From: Epiperipatus broadwayi
Lineage: Eukaryota; Onychophora; Udeonychophora; Euonychophora; Peripatidae
NCBI GenBank assembly: GCA_028023455.1
Contig: JAQFVV010000021.1
Span: 6,972,853 to 7,036,852, forward strand
Length of the DNA: 64,000 nucleotides
Direction: 5' to 3'
Shown piece by piece: positions 33,255 through 43,335 of this stretch; position 1 is the first letter of the stretch; every line of letters starts with the position of its first letter. Under the pieces are notes generated by a model that was not told the DNA's origin, did not search any database, and saw only the letters and a program-made list of their open reading frames with translations. A program made the position numbers and the translations under genes.

Positions 33255-34110
33255 CTTAATCATATAAATTGTGGCCACAAATACATCATCTTTATGCAAT
33301 TGGCACCATGTAAATTCCATTAAATATGAATCAATTAGTAGTCTTACAGTTCCCCTCAACTTTTTGTTACATCATTTCACTGTACCCCATAACCATTCTA
33401 TGTTTTGCATATGTACTCCTGCATGTGGATTGACAAAATTGTACATATGGTTCAGTGTAAAATGTTGAAATTCAGCCCAGTGTAACTCCTCATCCCCTTC
33501 CAGAAATTGCAATAAATAATAGACCCATCAGTGACATTTTCATTAATCACATCCATAAGAGTATGTGCTGCTCTATTTGGAAAAGTTACAATAAAATACT
33601 CCACAGTCTCTCTGCACAAATTGTTGAATAACTATGGTTGTAGTAATATTTAACCCTGATGGTTTTTCCTCCTAGTAAAAAGACATTGATTTCAACTATT
33701 TTTTTGAGGTTCTCCAATTTTCCACAATGGTCTACATAAAAGGCTAGAGACACAAACGTTATGCAAGAAATTTTTCCAATCAACAATAGTTTTCTTTGTC
33801 AAATACATTTATCTTTTCCCCATTAAATGGTATTTTATTCCTCACACCAGTTATAAACCAATCTGGTGTGGTAACAAATGGGAGTTATTCCAACCACGTT
33901 CCTTTTCACATGTATGTTCCCAGGATCACAATTTCACATTAGGCCACCATTCAGTCCTACTTCTCACATACAATTTCATATCATGACCATGACTACAGAA
34001 TTCTGGGTAGACAGTATTCCATAATTTTGGTAATACTGTACTGCATGGTCTTCTGTCATTCGCAGATTCCTAATTTTAATCATGTCAAAAGAAAAATGTC
34101 AGTAAAGCAA
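33255..34110 (-). pseudogene. Merlin-type (IS1595/ISXO2-like) DDE transposase pseudogene
   Basis: On the reverse strand, across several frames, the order of segments fits the Merlin/IS1595 transposase family. CSHGHDMKLY is a remnant of the N-terminal zinc-ribbon and CEKERGW follows. Then KTIVDWKNFLHNVC, LENLKKIVEIN (family IVEIDE; the first catalytic Asp is Asn, 33685-33687), FPNRAAHTLMDVI, TDGSIIYCNFWKG (family SDCW; the second Asp is Asn, 33506-33508), FVNPHAGVHMQNIEWLWGT (third catalytic Glu kept, 33396-33398) and LIDSYLMEFTW. At least four frameshifts and several stops. About 280 codons remain, near full family length. In live elements the enzyme cuts and pastes DNA between short terminal repeats; I did not find them here. 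The family call is from memory of motifs, without a search. Confidence 0.75.
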
Positions 34111-34490
34111 AACCTCAAAATTACACACACTGTAAAAGTAATAAAATGCCAATGAATAATGTTACAATGTTCATAACATGTTTACATTGATATCCTATCA
34201 TATATGTAAAAAAAAAAATTTTAATTATATGTTGTGAAATTGAATTTGGAAATTATTTAATAATATTTTTTAAAACTAACAATAAATTATAATTTGTTTT
34301 CTTAATCTTGTTTAATTTTAATAACTAACACATGTTCAGTAAAATATTTTGAGAAAATTAATATAAACAAATAGTTGAGGCCCCTGACAATGAATAATTA
34401 AAATAAACATGGATGGTGAACTTTTATCGTACATCTTCTACAAAAGTACTGTTTATAAAGTAATGGTGTTTGGATTAGTGGTAGTTTTAT
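34111..34490. other. AT-rich non-coding DNA
   Basis: Nothing recognised between the Merlin remnant and the LINE. Confidence 0.45.
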
Positions 34491-34491
34491 T

Positions 34492-37400
34492 AATATATAT
34501 ATATATTAATAGGCTGCAGAAAGGAGTTTGCTATATATATATATATATTAATAGGCTGCAGAAAGGAGTTTGCTATTAACTGAAAGGAGACCCTTTGAAT
34601 CCTCTTGGAGGCCTTAAAGGAACCGAGCAGGGCAAATTCCTAATGTCCACTCCATACGTTCTTGTCGTTGCAGCTGTTATTACTATATGTTTATTCATAT
34701 AGTATACAAACATGGATGGGCTGCTCACCAACACACATTAGCCAGCATGGTGAGTTTGTTGGCTTTTTACCTCTGAGTTTAAGATCAAGAAACACCATGG
34801 TCTTTCTTCTCAGTGCCTGATAAGGCAGAATGAATGTTTGTGTAAATGATAAAGATTTTTCCCAATTATACAATTATGACAGACAAAAATAAAGCATGGC
34901 CCTTAATCCCAGGAGGCTGTAAAGTCACCAACCAAGGCAGCGGTTGGTGGCTGAAGGCGGAGGGTGCTAAGAATATCCTGGAGGCAGACCCAGGCTGCCA
35001 TTTGATGACGACTTTTTATTTAGGTACTAACAACTGCAGATCACTTTCAAGTGAAGGAAGATTGCAAGAATTAGAAAAAGAACTCTCTTATATTAAATGG
35101 GATATTATTGGACTTTGTGAAGTTAGAAGAAAAGGTGAAGAGACAATTGATTTAAAAAGTGGACATATGCTCTATTATAAAGGCACAAATATTGGAAATA
35201 CAAGTGGAGTATGATTCATTATAAATAAAAAGTGGAAGAACAATATTGTGGAGATTGATGATGTATCAGACAGAGTGGCAAGATTAGTTATACAACTTAA
35301 TAGCAGATATCAAATGCAGATAATTCAGGTTTATGCCCCAACAAGTTCTCACAGTGATGAAGTAGTAGAAGATTTTTATATGGATGTACAAAAGGCTTTT
35401 GATCAGAGTAAACAACATTTTAAAATTGTTATGGGAGATTTTAATGCTAGAATTGGTAAACAAATGAAAGATGAAAGTGTTGTAGGTAATTTTGGTTATG
35501 GTAATAGAAATGAGAGAGGACATAGACTTGTGGAGTTTGCAGAGAAGGAAAAACTTTATATTATGAATTCATTTTTTGAGAAAAATGTTAGAAGGAAATG
35601 GACATGAAAGCATCCAAATGAAGGTACAGCAGAATTGGATTATATTTTGACTAACAGGAAATACATATTTCAAGATTGTAATGTTCTTAATAAATTTAAC
35701 ACAGGAAGTGATCATCGATTAGTAAGGGGTAAGATACATGTTAATCTAAAACTAGAGAGACAAAAATTATTAAGAAAAACTATATTTACAGTTGATATTC
35801 CTAATCTTCAGAAACATTCTAATGAATTTAAATTAGAACTTACAAATCGGTTTCAAGTATTAGTAGATTTTGAACATGATTCAGATTTGAATGAAATTAA
35901 TATGAAAATAACTGATACACTTTTAAAAACTGCAACAAAGATAGCTGGTAGAAAAAAGCAGCAATTGACTAATAAAATTTCTACTGAGACTAGAGAACTT
36001 ATGAAGAAAAGAAGGAATATGAAGATATGCAAGAATGATGCATTAAAAAGAATTGAATATCTCGAATTTTGTAAAATGGTGCGGAAAAGAGTTGAAAATG
36101 ATATAAGAAAGTATAACTGTGAACTAGCAAGAAAAGCTGTAGAAGAAAATAAAAGTCTTAAGAATGTAAAACAACATTTTGGTATTGGTAGGAAATTTAT
36201 ATCTGCAATAAGGAAAAAAGATGGAATTATTACTAAAAAGAGGGATGACATTATGAAATTGGTAGAAGATTTTTATAAAGAATTATATAGTAATAAAGAA
36301 CAAGTACCTCCTATATCTATTACATCTTCCGAATTGCCCAGAATTTTAAATGAAGAAGTGAGAAATGCAATTAAATGTATGAAAAAAGGAAAGGCTCCAG
36401 GTAATGATGGAATTATAATTGATATATTAAAAGAAGCAGGTGAAGAAACAGAAAAAATATTAGCAAAGTTATATACCAAATGTCTAAATGATAAAGATGT
36501 ACCAGATGATTGGAAGAATGCAGTAATAATATTAATATTTAAAAAAGGTGATAAAGAAGATATTAGAAATTACAGACCTATCAGCCTTTTATCAGTTTTA
36601 TATAAAAATTTTACCAAGATAATTACAACTCGTCTACAGAGAACCTTGGATTTTCACCAACCAAGAGAACAAGCTGGATTTAAAAGTGGTTTTAGTACAG
36701 TAGATCATATTCAAGTATTGAGAGAAGTTATAGAAAGGACAAATGAATATGAGTTGTCATTATGTTTTGGATTTGTAGATTATGAAAAGGCATTTGATTC
36801 TATAAACATTTCTTCAGTGATTAAAGCATTGGATCATCAAGGTATAGATCCAGGATATTGTCATATTTTAAAGAATATTTATAAAAATGCAACAGCAACA
36901 ATTAGATTACATAATGATACTGGGAAAGTCAACATTGAGAAAGGTGTAAGACAAGGTGACTCCATATCTCCAAAACTTTTTACAGCAGTGCTGCAAGAAG
37001 TATTTTGTGGATTAAAATGGGAAACTAAAGGAGTGAAAGTAAATGGAGATTATTTAAGTCATTTAGATTTTGCAGATGATGTAGTTGTTTTTGCAAATAA
37101 TGCTTCTGAGCTGCAGGAAATGTTGCAGGAGTTATCAGATGAAAGTAGGAAAGTAGGACTAAAGATAAATGTTAAAAAGACTAAAGTAATGTTTAATTGA
37201 TTTGCTCCAAATATGAAAATAAAGATTGATTATGATGAATTAGAAGAAGTTAAGAGTTACAAATACCTTGGTCAGATTATTAATATAGATGGAAACATAA
37301 TAGAGGAAATTAATCATAGAATTAAACTTGGTTGGAGTGCTTTTGGTAGAAATAACTTGATATTAAAAGGAAATATGCCTATGTGTTTGAAAAGAAAGGT

Positions 37401-37851
37401 TTTTAACAACTGTGCTTTACCAGTTCTTACTTATGGGTCTGAGACTTGGACACTTAATAGAAGATTAATACAGAGACAGACCACTCAAAGAAGCATGGAG
37501 AGATGTATGTTGGGAGTAACAAGAAGAGATCGAAAACGCAATGTATGGGTAAGAGAACAAACAGGTGTTACTGACCTCATTGAAAAAATTAAACGATTGA
37601 AGTGGAGTTGGGCTGGACATATTGCTAGAAGAGATGATAATAGATGGATAATTGAAATTTTAAACTGGATTCCAAGAGATTGTAAAAGACCCAGAAGGAG
37701 ACCACATGTAAGATGGATGGATGAAATAAGAAAATGTGTAGGGGTGATGTGGAGAAGAGAAGCTAAAGATCGGAGAAGATGGATTAAACTTGGAGAGACC
37801 TTCATCCTGCAGTGGATTGATAATGGTTGATAATGATGATGATGATGATGA
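34492..37851 (+). mobile_element. Near full-length RTE-like non-LTR retrotransposon
   Basis: Begins with a tandemly duplicated 5' segment (GGCTGCAGAAAGGAGTTTGC at 34512 and 34554, each preceded by a TA tract ending ATTAATA), followed by a ~300-nt leader, one long reading frame and, straight after the frame, a (GAT)n tail at ~37832-37851. A single EN-RT frame, minimal 3' UTR and a trinucleotide tail are the layout of RTE-clade LINEs. The AT-rich 3' flank (ATATTAATATATA) resembles the 5' flank, so a target duplication is possible but cannot be separated from TA repeats. Three further truncated copies of the family lie in the window (23895, 39361 and 53995). Confidence 0.85.
34876..37830 (+). 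pseudogene. RTE-like endonuclease/reverse transcriptase, open except for three in-frame TGA codons
   Basis: A 984-residue frame without any frameshift, interrupted only by TGA at 35212, 35605 and 37198 (residues 113, 244 and 775). The start used is ATG 34876; an in-frame ATG at 34846 lies just downstream of a TAA. Residues ~55-300 form an APE-type endonuclease: LCEVRRKGE, IQVYAPTS, VMGDFNARIG (~186), TGSDHRLVR (~276). The RT follows: [35 protein letters not shown] (catalytic Asp 635), [19 protein letters not shown] (catalytic Asp pair, ~732), LKINVKKTK and YKYLGQII. A C-terminal part (YGSETWTLNRR, WAGHIARRDDNRW) is typical of these LINEs. The protein would nick target DNA and copy element RNA in place. 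Two TGAs stand where Trp is expected (RKWT-stop-KHP; GV-stop-FIINK is either Trp or similar), the third where Arg is plausible. A recently dead copy is most likely. Confidence 0.85.
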
Positions 37852-38173
37852 TATATTAATATATAACAATACTAATGTGGGATTAATCAATAATAAGTTA
37901 TTAATAAATTAATATTAGCCATTATACTATATGGTAAAGCCATGTGTTGGTCAAATCAATTACAGCAGTGTAATGAATGGCCTTATATTTTAAGCAAGCT
38001 TAAATGATATGAAATCAAATGTTTTAAAGATAATAATAAGCTAAATCTATGAAATATAATAAATACAGAGTATCTAAATATGTAGAACATAATTATTAAT
38101 GCAATTCAGAGACAAATGGTATTTTATTGAATTCAAACTACACTCAATACATAAATAGTATAAATGGTAACCT

Positions 38174-38310
38174 AAATTTAAACTTAATTGTCTTGCATTG
38201 GTGGTCGAGAGGTCAGCACGACTGCCTTGCACTAGCAGGCAGTTGCCCGGGTTGCGGGTTCGCGTCCCGGCCGATGCTATGACACTTAAAAAAAAAATTT
38301 AAACTTAATT
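38174..38310 (+). mobile_element. tRNA-derived SINE (family I) with 16-bp target duplication
   Basis: AAATTTAAACTTAATT flanks at 38174-38189 and 38295-38310. The head GCATTGG (38194-) can pair with CCGATGC before the ATGACA end, i.e. the tRNA acceptor stem is still visible. A box TGGTCGAGAGGTCAG, B box GGTTCGCGTCCC, poly-A tail. Confidence 0.92.
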
Positions 38311-39035
38311 ATATTAAACTGTAAATAAATCTATTTTTATATTTCTTATATTCTTAATATTTTCCAAATGTATGCATGTAATGTATAATACTAATTTCTC
38401 CAATGACATTATGGATAAATATTGCAGCAATTGTAACGTTCGTCAGAAATATTTAGCTTTAAATTATATCTGCGTCTTACGTTTCATTTTGTATTTTACA
38501 AGTATTTAATTACATATATCATAGAAAATTATAAAGGATTTAAAACTCAATATATTTTATTCCTTTCCTTTTTTTATTTATAATTCAATAAATAGGAAAG
38601 GTGCAGCCTACAGGAAAGATAATGAAATTGTAACTACTTCACAACTTAACCTTGCTTTCAACTAAACCAGTCATATTCATATCCATTTTTGTGCCATGAA
38701 TATCCAGTATTGCGGACCTTACCTCTTTATTGTACTATAAAGGATTTATATATTTTTAGAGCACCATATAATTGAAATTTAATTATTTTTTAAATTTTTA
38801 TATAGTAAAATAAATGCCATATTCATAAAATTTGAAATCATGTTGAGACTGTAAAGTTGTAAGCTTTACAGTAAGCTATGGAGAAGCCGTTTATGTCTAT
38901 GCTTTTTTGGTCATGCATGAACATATAATATGTAATTCTAATTATGGGATAGAACATTTCCTTTATGTATTTGAATTATCACATTATTAAAAATATTAAT
39001 TTTTCAATTATATTCCACTGATAATGATAACAATC
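38311..39035. other. AT-rich non-coding DNA
   Basis: Nothing recognised; a slightly more complex patch at 38590-38740 has no open frame. Confidence 0.45.
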
Positions 39036-39054
39036 TGATAATAGAAAGCATATA

Positions 39055-39240
39055 ATATTTTTTTTCCTTTTTTCTTTGAGTTTTGCTAGTATGACCAAGT
39101 AATGGTTTGGCATGAGAACCAGTTACTTTTAGATGTTTAATAACTACACTATTGTTCCAAGGCATAGTCAGTAGACATTTTATATATTTATCTATGATAG
39201 TTCAACAGATCTTTTTCCCTTTTGAAATCAATGTTTATAA
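39055..39240 (-). repeat. Family J head with Penelope-like 3' spacer, diverged
   Basis: On the plus strand: GAGTTTTGCTAGTATGACCA, CATGAGAACCAGTTAC (decayed B box), then CAAGGCATAGTCAGTAGACA and TTATATATTTATCTATGATAG, corresponding to the Penelope-J junction at 31950-32000. This is another example of the same fusion. Confidence 0.5.
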
Positions 39241-39360
39241 ATCTTTTTCAAGCATTGTACTTTATCATACTAATCTAAAAGTCACTCATTAACATTGCTT
39301 TTAAAAATAAAGAAATCAAGAGAGCCTAGATTATAAATATATAATTTTTTTTATTAACTA

Positions 39361-39781
39361 TCATATGGATCTGAGACTTGGACACTTAATAGAAGAGCAA
39401 TACAGAGACTCCAGACCACTCAAAGAAGTATGGAGAGATGCATGTTGGGAGTAACAAGAAGAGATTGAAAACACGATGTATGAGTAAGAGAACAAACAGG
39501 TGTTACTGATCTCACTGAAAAAATTAAAAGATTGAAGTGGAGTTGGACTGGACATATTGCTAGAAGAGATGATAATAGATGGACAATTGAAATCTTAAAC
39601 TGGGTGCCAAGAGATTGTAAAAGACCCAGAAAGAGATCACATGTGATATGGATGGATGAAATAAGAGTGTGTGCAGGGGTGATGTGGAGAAGAAAAGCTA
39701 AAGATCGGAGAAGATGGCTTAAACTCAGAGAGACCTCCATCCTGCGGTGGATTGATAATGGTTGATCATGATGATGATGGT
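39361..39781 (+). pseudogene. RTE-like LINE 3' fragment (5'-truncated copy)
   Basis: Matches 37430-37850 of the 35-kb element closely. It keeps GSETWTLNRRAIQR, TEKIKRLKWSWTGHIARRDD, DEIRVCAGVMWRRKAKDRRR and the end LRWIDNG, then a short GAT tail. Two in-frame TGAs (39466 and 39481) replace CGA and TGG of the other copy, and a CGC has become CAC. The tail abuts the GGTTAGA of a J head at 39781, so the LINE appears to have inserted in that J copy. About 135 C-terminal codons remain. Confidence 0.85.
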
Positions 39782-40020
39782 TAGAACATAACATTAAATT
39801 CAGAATTTCATGAATATAAAAATCTTAACTTCAGTTTACATGCTAAACCATCACTTGGTCAGACTAAAATCAACTGAAAAAACATACCATTGGAAATATT
39901 GTGTTCTATATTACCTTATATATTATTACTAACTGTTTGATATATTTAGAAAGGTACAAAGGAAGTTTGACTTTTTTTTTGCAAACATTTAACAGTTCAG
40001 TTAGATAAAGTATTATGTTC
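39782..40020 (+). repeat. Family J body interrupted by the RTE 3' fragment
   Basis: TTAGAACATAACATTAAATTC continues a J head, then CATCACTTGGTCAGAC, TATTATTACTAACTGTTTG, GCAAACATTTAACAGTTCAG. Pieces of the same tail recur at 41770-41965. Confidence 0.55.
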
Positions 40021-40053
40021 TATATTACTCCGTGTTATATTATTAACAATTTA

Positions 40054-40860
40054 AGTCACCCATCCAAATGTTATGATATTTCAGCAACATCCTCTATGAA
40101 TAAATATCATATCTGAACCTCAAACAACAAACTCATAAGGATATTTTCTGGAGTCTTACTCGCAATAGTGTTATATATTGAAATTGAGACTGAAATGGTA
40201 TTATCTGTTTATCATCCCGTTTCACCTACTATGTACCATAATAGTCTTCTTTTCCTAATTCAAACCCGTCCCAGTCCGCATATATAATCCTATAATAATG
40301 TATTTCGATGTATGGTAGCGTATATTTACATGTATGTGCGGATATGTGCGCACATCTAATAGTAATATCTGTATGTGTATTGTTTACATTATCAATTGAA
40401 ATATTAAATTAAAGTAAGTTGCATAAACGTCGTTGTATGTGTAGAAGCGCATCTATGTATATACGCAAAGGAAACTGTAATGTGCTATATTTTGTGAACA
40501 TTACAACTTTTCTAAATTCTATCTTTTAAGTTATTAAATTTATAAATTTGTTTGTATTCGTATATAAATCTTAAATCCAGGGTGACCGTCTTATACATCT
40601 AGTAGAATGTTGACAACTTAAATCTCTTTTTAAAAAAAAGAGAAGAAAAAGGTCATCAGTTTCTCGGAAATACCTCTCATTAAATTGTAAACTGAGACTT
40701 GAAATTACAAAGATATTTTAAAAATAAAGTTAAAAAACAAAGACAAAATCATTAACCCAGCACTGCTTGCCAATAACAACAGCTGGATCCTTTGTCTTGC
40801 TAAAAATTTATTAGAGTATTAAAATTTAGAATTTAAACTACAAATAGTAAACAGCTTAAT
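40054..40860. other. Moderately complex non-coding DNA
   Basis: CACCCATCCAAATGTTATGATAT at 40056 (in part) recurs at 41236 and, inverted, at 41708, marking an outer foldback. 40190-40470 contains more CpG than its surroundings (TGTGCGGATATGTGCGCAC) but no frame. Confidence 0.45.
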
Positions 40861-40865
40861 GGCTT

Positions 40866-41099
40866 GTGAGGGGGGTGATAAAGATTTGCTATAAAAACCC
40901 CAGTTTGAATTCCAAAAAGGCTGACTCTCATCATTTTTACAAGTCAAATACAGCCAGGTGCTATGCCCAAATTTACGATGAGGACCCGAGGCTAGAAGGC
41001 CTATCGTTGTTTTCTTCCTCGCGGGAGGGAAATTGGTCTAGGAGACCTAATCAAACAAAGAGCACAAAATTAAATTTAGCAATGATATTAAATTGCTAG
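40866..41099 (+). CDS. Open frame in a CpG-rich patch, unidentified
   Basis: Seventy-seven codons with unusually mixed composition for this window (YDEDPRLEGLSLFSSSREGN, WSRRPNQ). The underlying DNA has CGATGAGG, CCCGAGG, TATCG and CTCGCGGG, so CpGs are not decayed, suggesting a recent or selected segment. A B-box-like AGTTTGAATTCC lies at its 5' end. No family recognised; it may be part of a young repeat rather than a gene. Confidence 0.2.
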   Translation: MRGVIKICYKNPSLNSKKADSHHFYKSNTARCYAQIYDEDPRLEGLSLFSSSREGNWSRRPNQTKSTKLNLAMILNC

Positions 41100-41220
41100 T
41101 AAACAAACATTTAACGTATATATACAAAGAAAGACTGCAGCAGCAGTTACTTTAAACTTTGCTAACTCCCAACATAAAAAAATATTCCAGTGTATATCAA
41201 TAGTTGAAAATTAATGAGAA

Positions 41221-41742
41221 AATATTTAAATCACCCATCCAAATGTTATGATATTGCAGCAATGTCCTTTGTTTGATTAGGTCTGAATTCCAATATATAA
41301 AATCAGTAAATCACTAAACATCACATGATCATCATTCTTTATGCTTACACAAGCTGTTTACACAGGGGCAAAATCTCCATACAGTAGCACCACATAGTGC
41401 AAACCAGAATAATCAATAAATGCAGGAAGGTTTGTGCATAAAATCCCTATCTAGTGCCTAGTCATACAATATTCCCAGACTAGTTTCTAGCTTGTAGTTT
41501 TTATCAGTAAAGCACTAGATAGGGATTTTATACACAAACCCTTCTTGCATCCATTGATTACTCTGGCTTGCACCAAGTGGCACTACTGTATGAAGAGTTT
41601 TGCCTCTGTATAAAATCATTGCAAAATAAGCCTTAAGAATATATCCTTTTGCATTTGGCTGCTTGAAGTTCAGATTTTTATATTTAATCATAGGCATGGC
41701 TGAAATGTCATAATGTTTGGGTGGGTAATTTAAATATTTTCT
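41221..41742. repeat. Nested foldback: outer arms with a family B hairpin inside
   Basis: Outer arms AAATATTTAAATCACCCATC (41221-) and the inverse GGGTAATTTAAATATTTT (41724-). Inside, the B hairpin at 41306-41608 is bounded by the direct repeat TATAAAATCA (41296-41305 and 41609-41618). B arms: GTGCATAAAATCCCTATCTA against CTAGATAGGGATTTTATACA. Here the arm end reads ACACAGGGGCAAAATCTCC, a variant of the usual AACAGGCAAAACTCTCC. Confidence 0.75.
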
Positions 41743-41764
41743 AATTAATTTTCGGATAGAGATG

Positions 41765-41990
41765 TGCAGTGGATTATTAACAATTTAATGTATTTGGACA
41801 AATGGAATTTAAACTTTTCTGCAAGCATTTAACAGTCCATTTAGATAAAATATTGTGTTCCATACTATCTTGTACATTATTATTAACATATTAATTTGGA
41901 CAGACACAAATAGAGTTTGAATTTTTCTACAAGAACAGTCCAATTAGATGTTTGAAATAGACCAATATATATATATATCCATAAATAAAG
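41765..41990 (+). repeat. Family J tail fragments, duplicated
   Basis: Two copies of the J 3' tail (about 41770-41865 and 41870-41965), each with TTATTAACA-, a TTTGGACA segment, a TTTTCTRCAAG segment and an ACAGTCCAATTAGAT-like stretch. Confidence 0.45.
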
Positions 41991-42158
41991 TGTCATCATC
42001 ACAGACATGCAAAAAATGTAATATATGTATTATAAAGATAGGTATGTTTAAGTTCTCTGTACGAAAATAGGTTTTGTTAATAAGGAAACAGTGTATTATT
42101 ACCAAGTAAAATAATCTTAATTATCACTACTCTTTCTTATTGCATTGCTAAATGTATA

Positions 42159-42348
42159 CCATATAATACTAAATCATCCATGCACTTTACTACTGTTACA
42201 CAATGCTTTCAGTTGAAGTTAGGAGATATAAAAGTTCTGAAGAAGATCGCAGGGGCAATTGAAACTGCAAACTGTAAAAGAGGGTGGTAAATAAAAGATT
42301 ATGTAACAGTAGTAAAGTGCATGGATGATTTAGTATTATATGGTAATC
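42159..42348 (+). repeat. Stem-loop element with ~45-bp perfect stem (family K)
   Basis: TACCATATAATACTAAATCA and its continuation to 42205 pair exactly with 42304-42348 (TGTAACAGTAGTAAAGTGCA on the right). The ~95-nt loop contains TTCTGAAGAAGATCGCAGGG then GCAATTGAAACTGC. A second member with different outer-arm sequence is at 60790-61000. The perfect stem suggests recent formation. Confidence 0.8.
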
Positions 42349-42890
42349 TTAATAATCATCAGTGATGATTTTTGATTACAGGTACACTTCTTACATATTC
42401 AAGCAAAAAAAGATTTAATACTAATTTTATTTGTTTAAATTTAATAAAACAAAGTTTTTTGTTGAATACTTTTGTAACTACTTTAAAGTGTGTGTCCCAA
42501 TTTTTAGTACCATTTACATTTCGTTAACTGACATTAAACTTATTGATTTTATGAATGTGGGTTTATTTTTTTGATTAAAACATATTAGAAAAACAACTTA
42601 TCTCATATTTATGAGGGGAGAAGGAAGGTTATTGCTTCAAACTTGATTGTTATGAGAGGTAGTTTGCACTTTCTTTCAGTTTCCTAATTCTATTCCATTG
42701 CAAAATGTTTTACTTAATTTTAAATCAAAAATATTAATAATGGCTGATGTTATTTTGTGTTTCAGAAATTAATTGCATTGCACACACTTTTCTATATATA
42801 TATTGCAAGTCATTTTCCAATATTTTCCTATTTCTCAGATCGATGTATATCTTCCTGTAGCTCACCTAGCAAGTAGTCATATTCATATGT
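42349..42890. other. AT-rich non-coding DNA
   Basis: Nothing recognised. Confidence 0.45.
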
Positions 42891-42895
42891 AAAAC

Positions 42896-43335
42896 TAATG
42901 TTAAATCACTAATCATCACATGATCACCATTTCTTATGCTTGTTCATACCTATTATTAAAATAGGCAAAACTCTCCATACAGTAGTGCCACTCAGTGCAA
43001 GCCAGAGTAATCAATGGATTCCAGAAGGCAATTTAAAATTTTTTCAATTTTAGACTCATAGTTTTGTAATTAAGTAGAGATAAAAGGTGGCTGCTGGAGG
43101 GTTGCATTAGATGCTAAGATCTAGGTGCAGTGCTCTCAGATCTGGGGCTCCTCACTGACAAAGGCCACAAGCCAGAAACTGGGATATTGGATGAGTAGGC
43201 ACTAGATAGGGATTTTATGCACAAGACTTTTGGCATCCATTGATTACTCTGTATGGAGAGTTTTTCCTGTTTTAATAACAGTTATGAGCAAGCATAAGAA
43301 ATGGTGATCATGTGATGTTTAGTGGTTTAATACAA
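42896..43335. repeat. Family B foldback, complete ends
   Basis: Left end TTAAATCACTAATCATCACA (42901-) with GATCACCATTTCTTATGC; right end the exact mirror, GCATAAGAAATGGTGATCAT to TTTAGTGGTTTA. The inside is asymmetric: the left arm stops after CAATGGATTCCAGAAGGC and is followed directly by the opposite strand's inner segment (TTTTCAATTTTAGACTCATAG), so ~250 nt of the left arm is deleted. Confidence 0.8.

Noticed and set aside
35853-36251. 132-codon reverse frame inside the LINE
   Set aside because: Antisense shadow of the RT-coding frame.
34876-37830. TGA reassigned to Trp in this organism
   Set aside because: TGG is used for Trp throughout the frame, and the 39.4-kb copy shows TGG-to-TGA and CGA-to-TGA as ordinary mutations; the RPS10 copy is interrupted by TAG.
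37485-37890. Reverse frames of 106 and 76 codons
   Set aside because: Antisense of the LINE C-terminus; the same shadow recurs at 39420-39794.
42230-42270. Canonical hammerhead ribozyme
   Set aside because: CUGANGA and GAAA are present, but an extra A before stem II and absence of a cleavage strand with stem I pairing prevent a firm call; kept only as a question in the findings.
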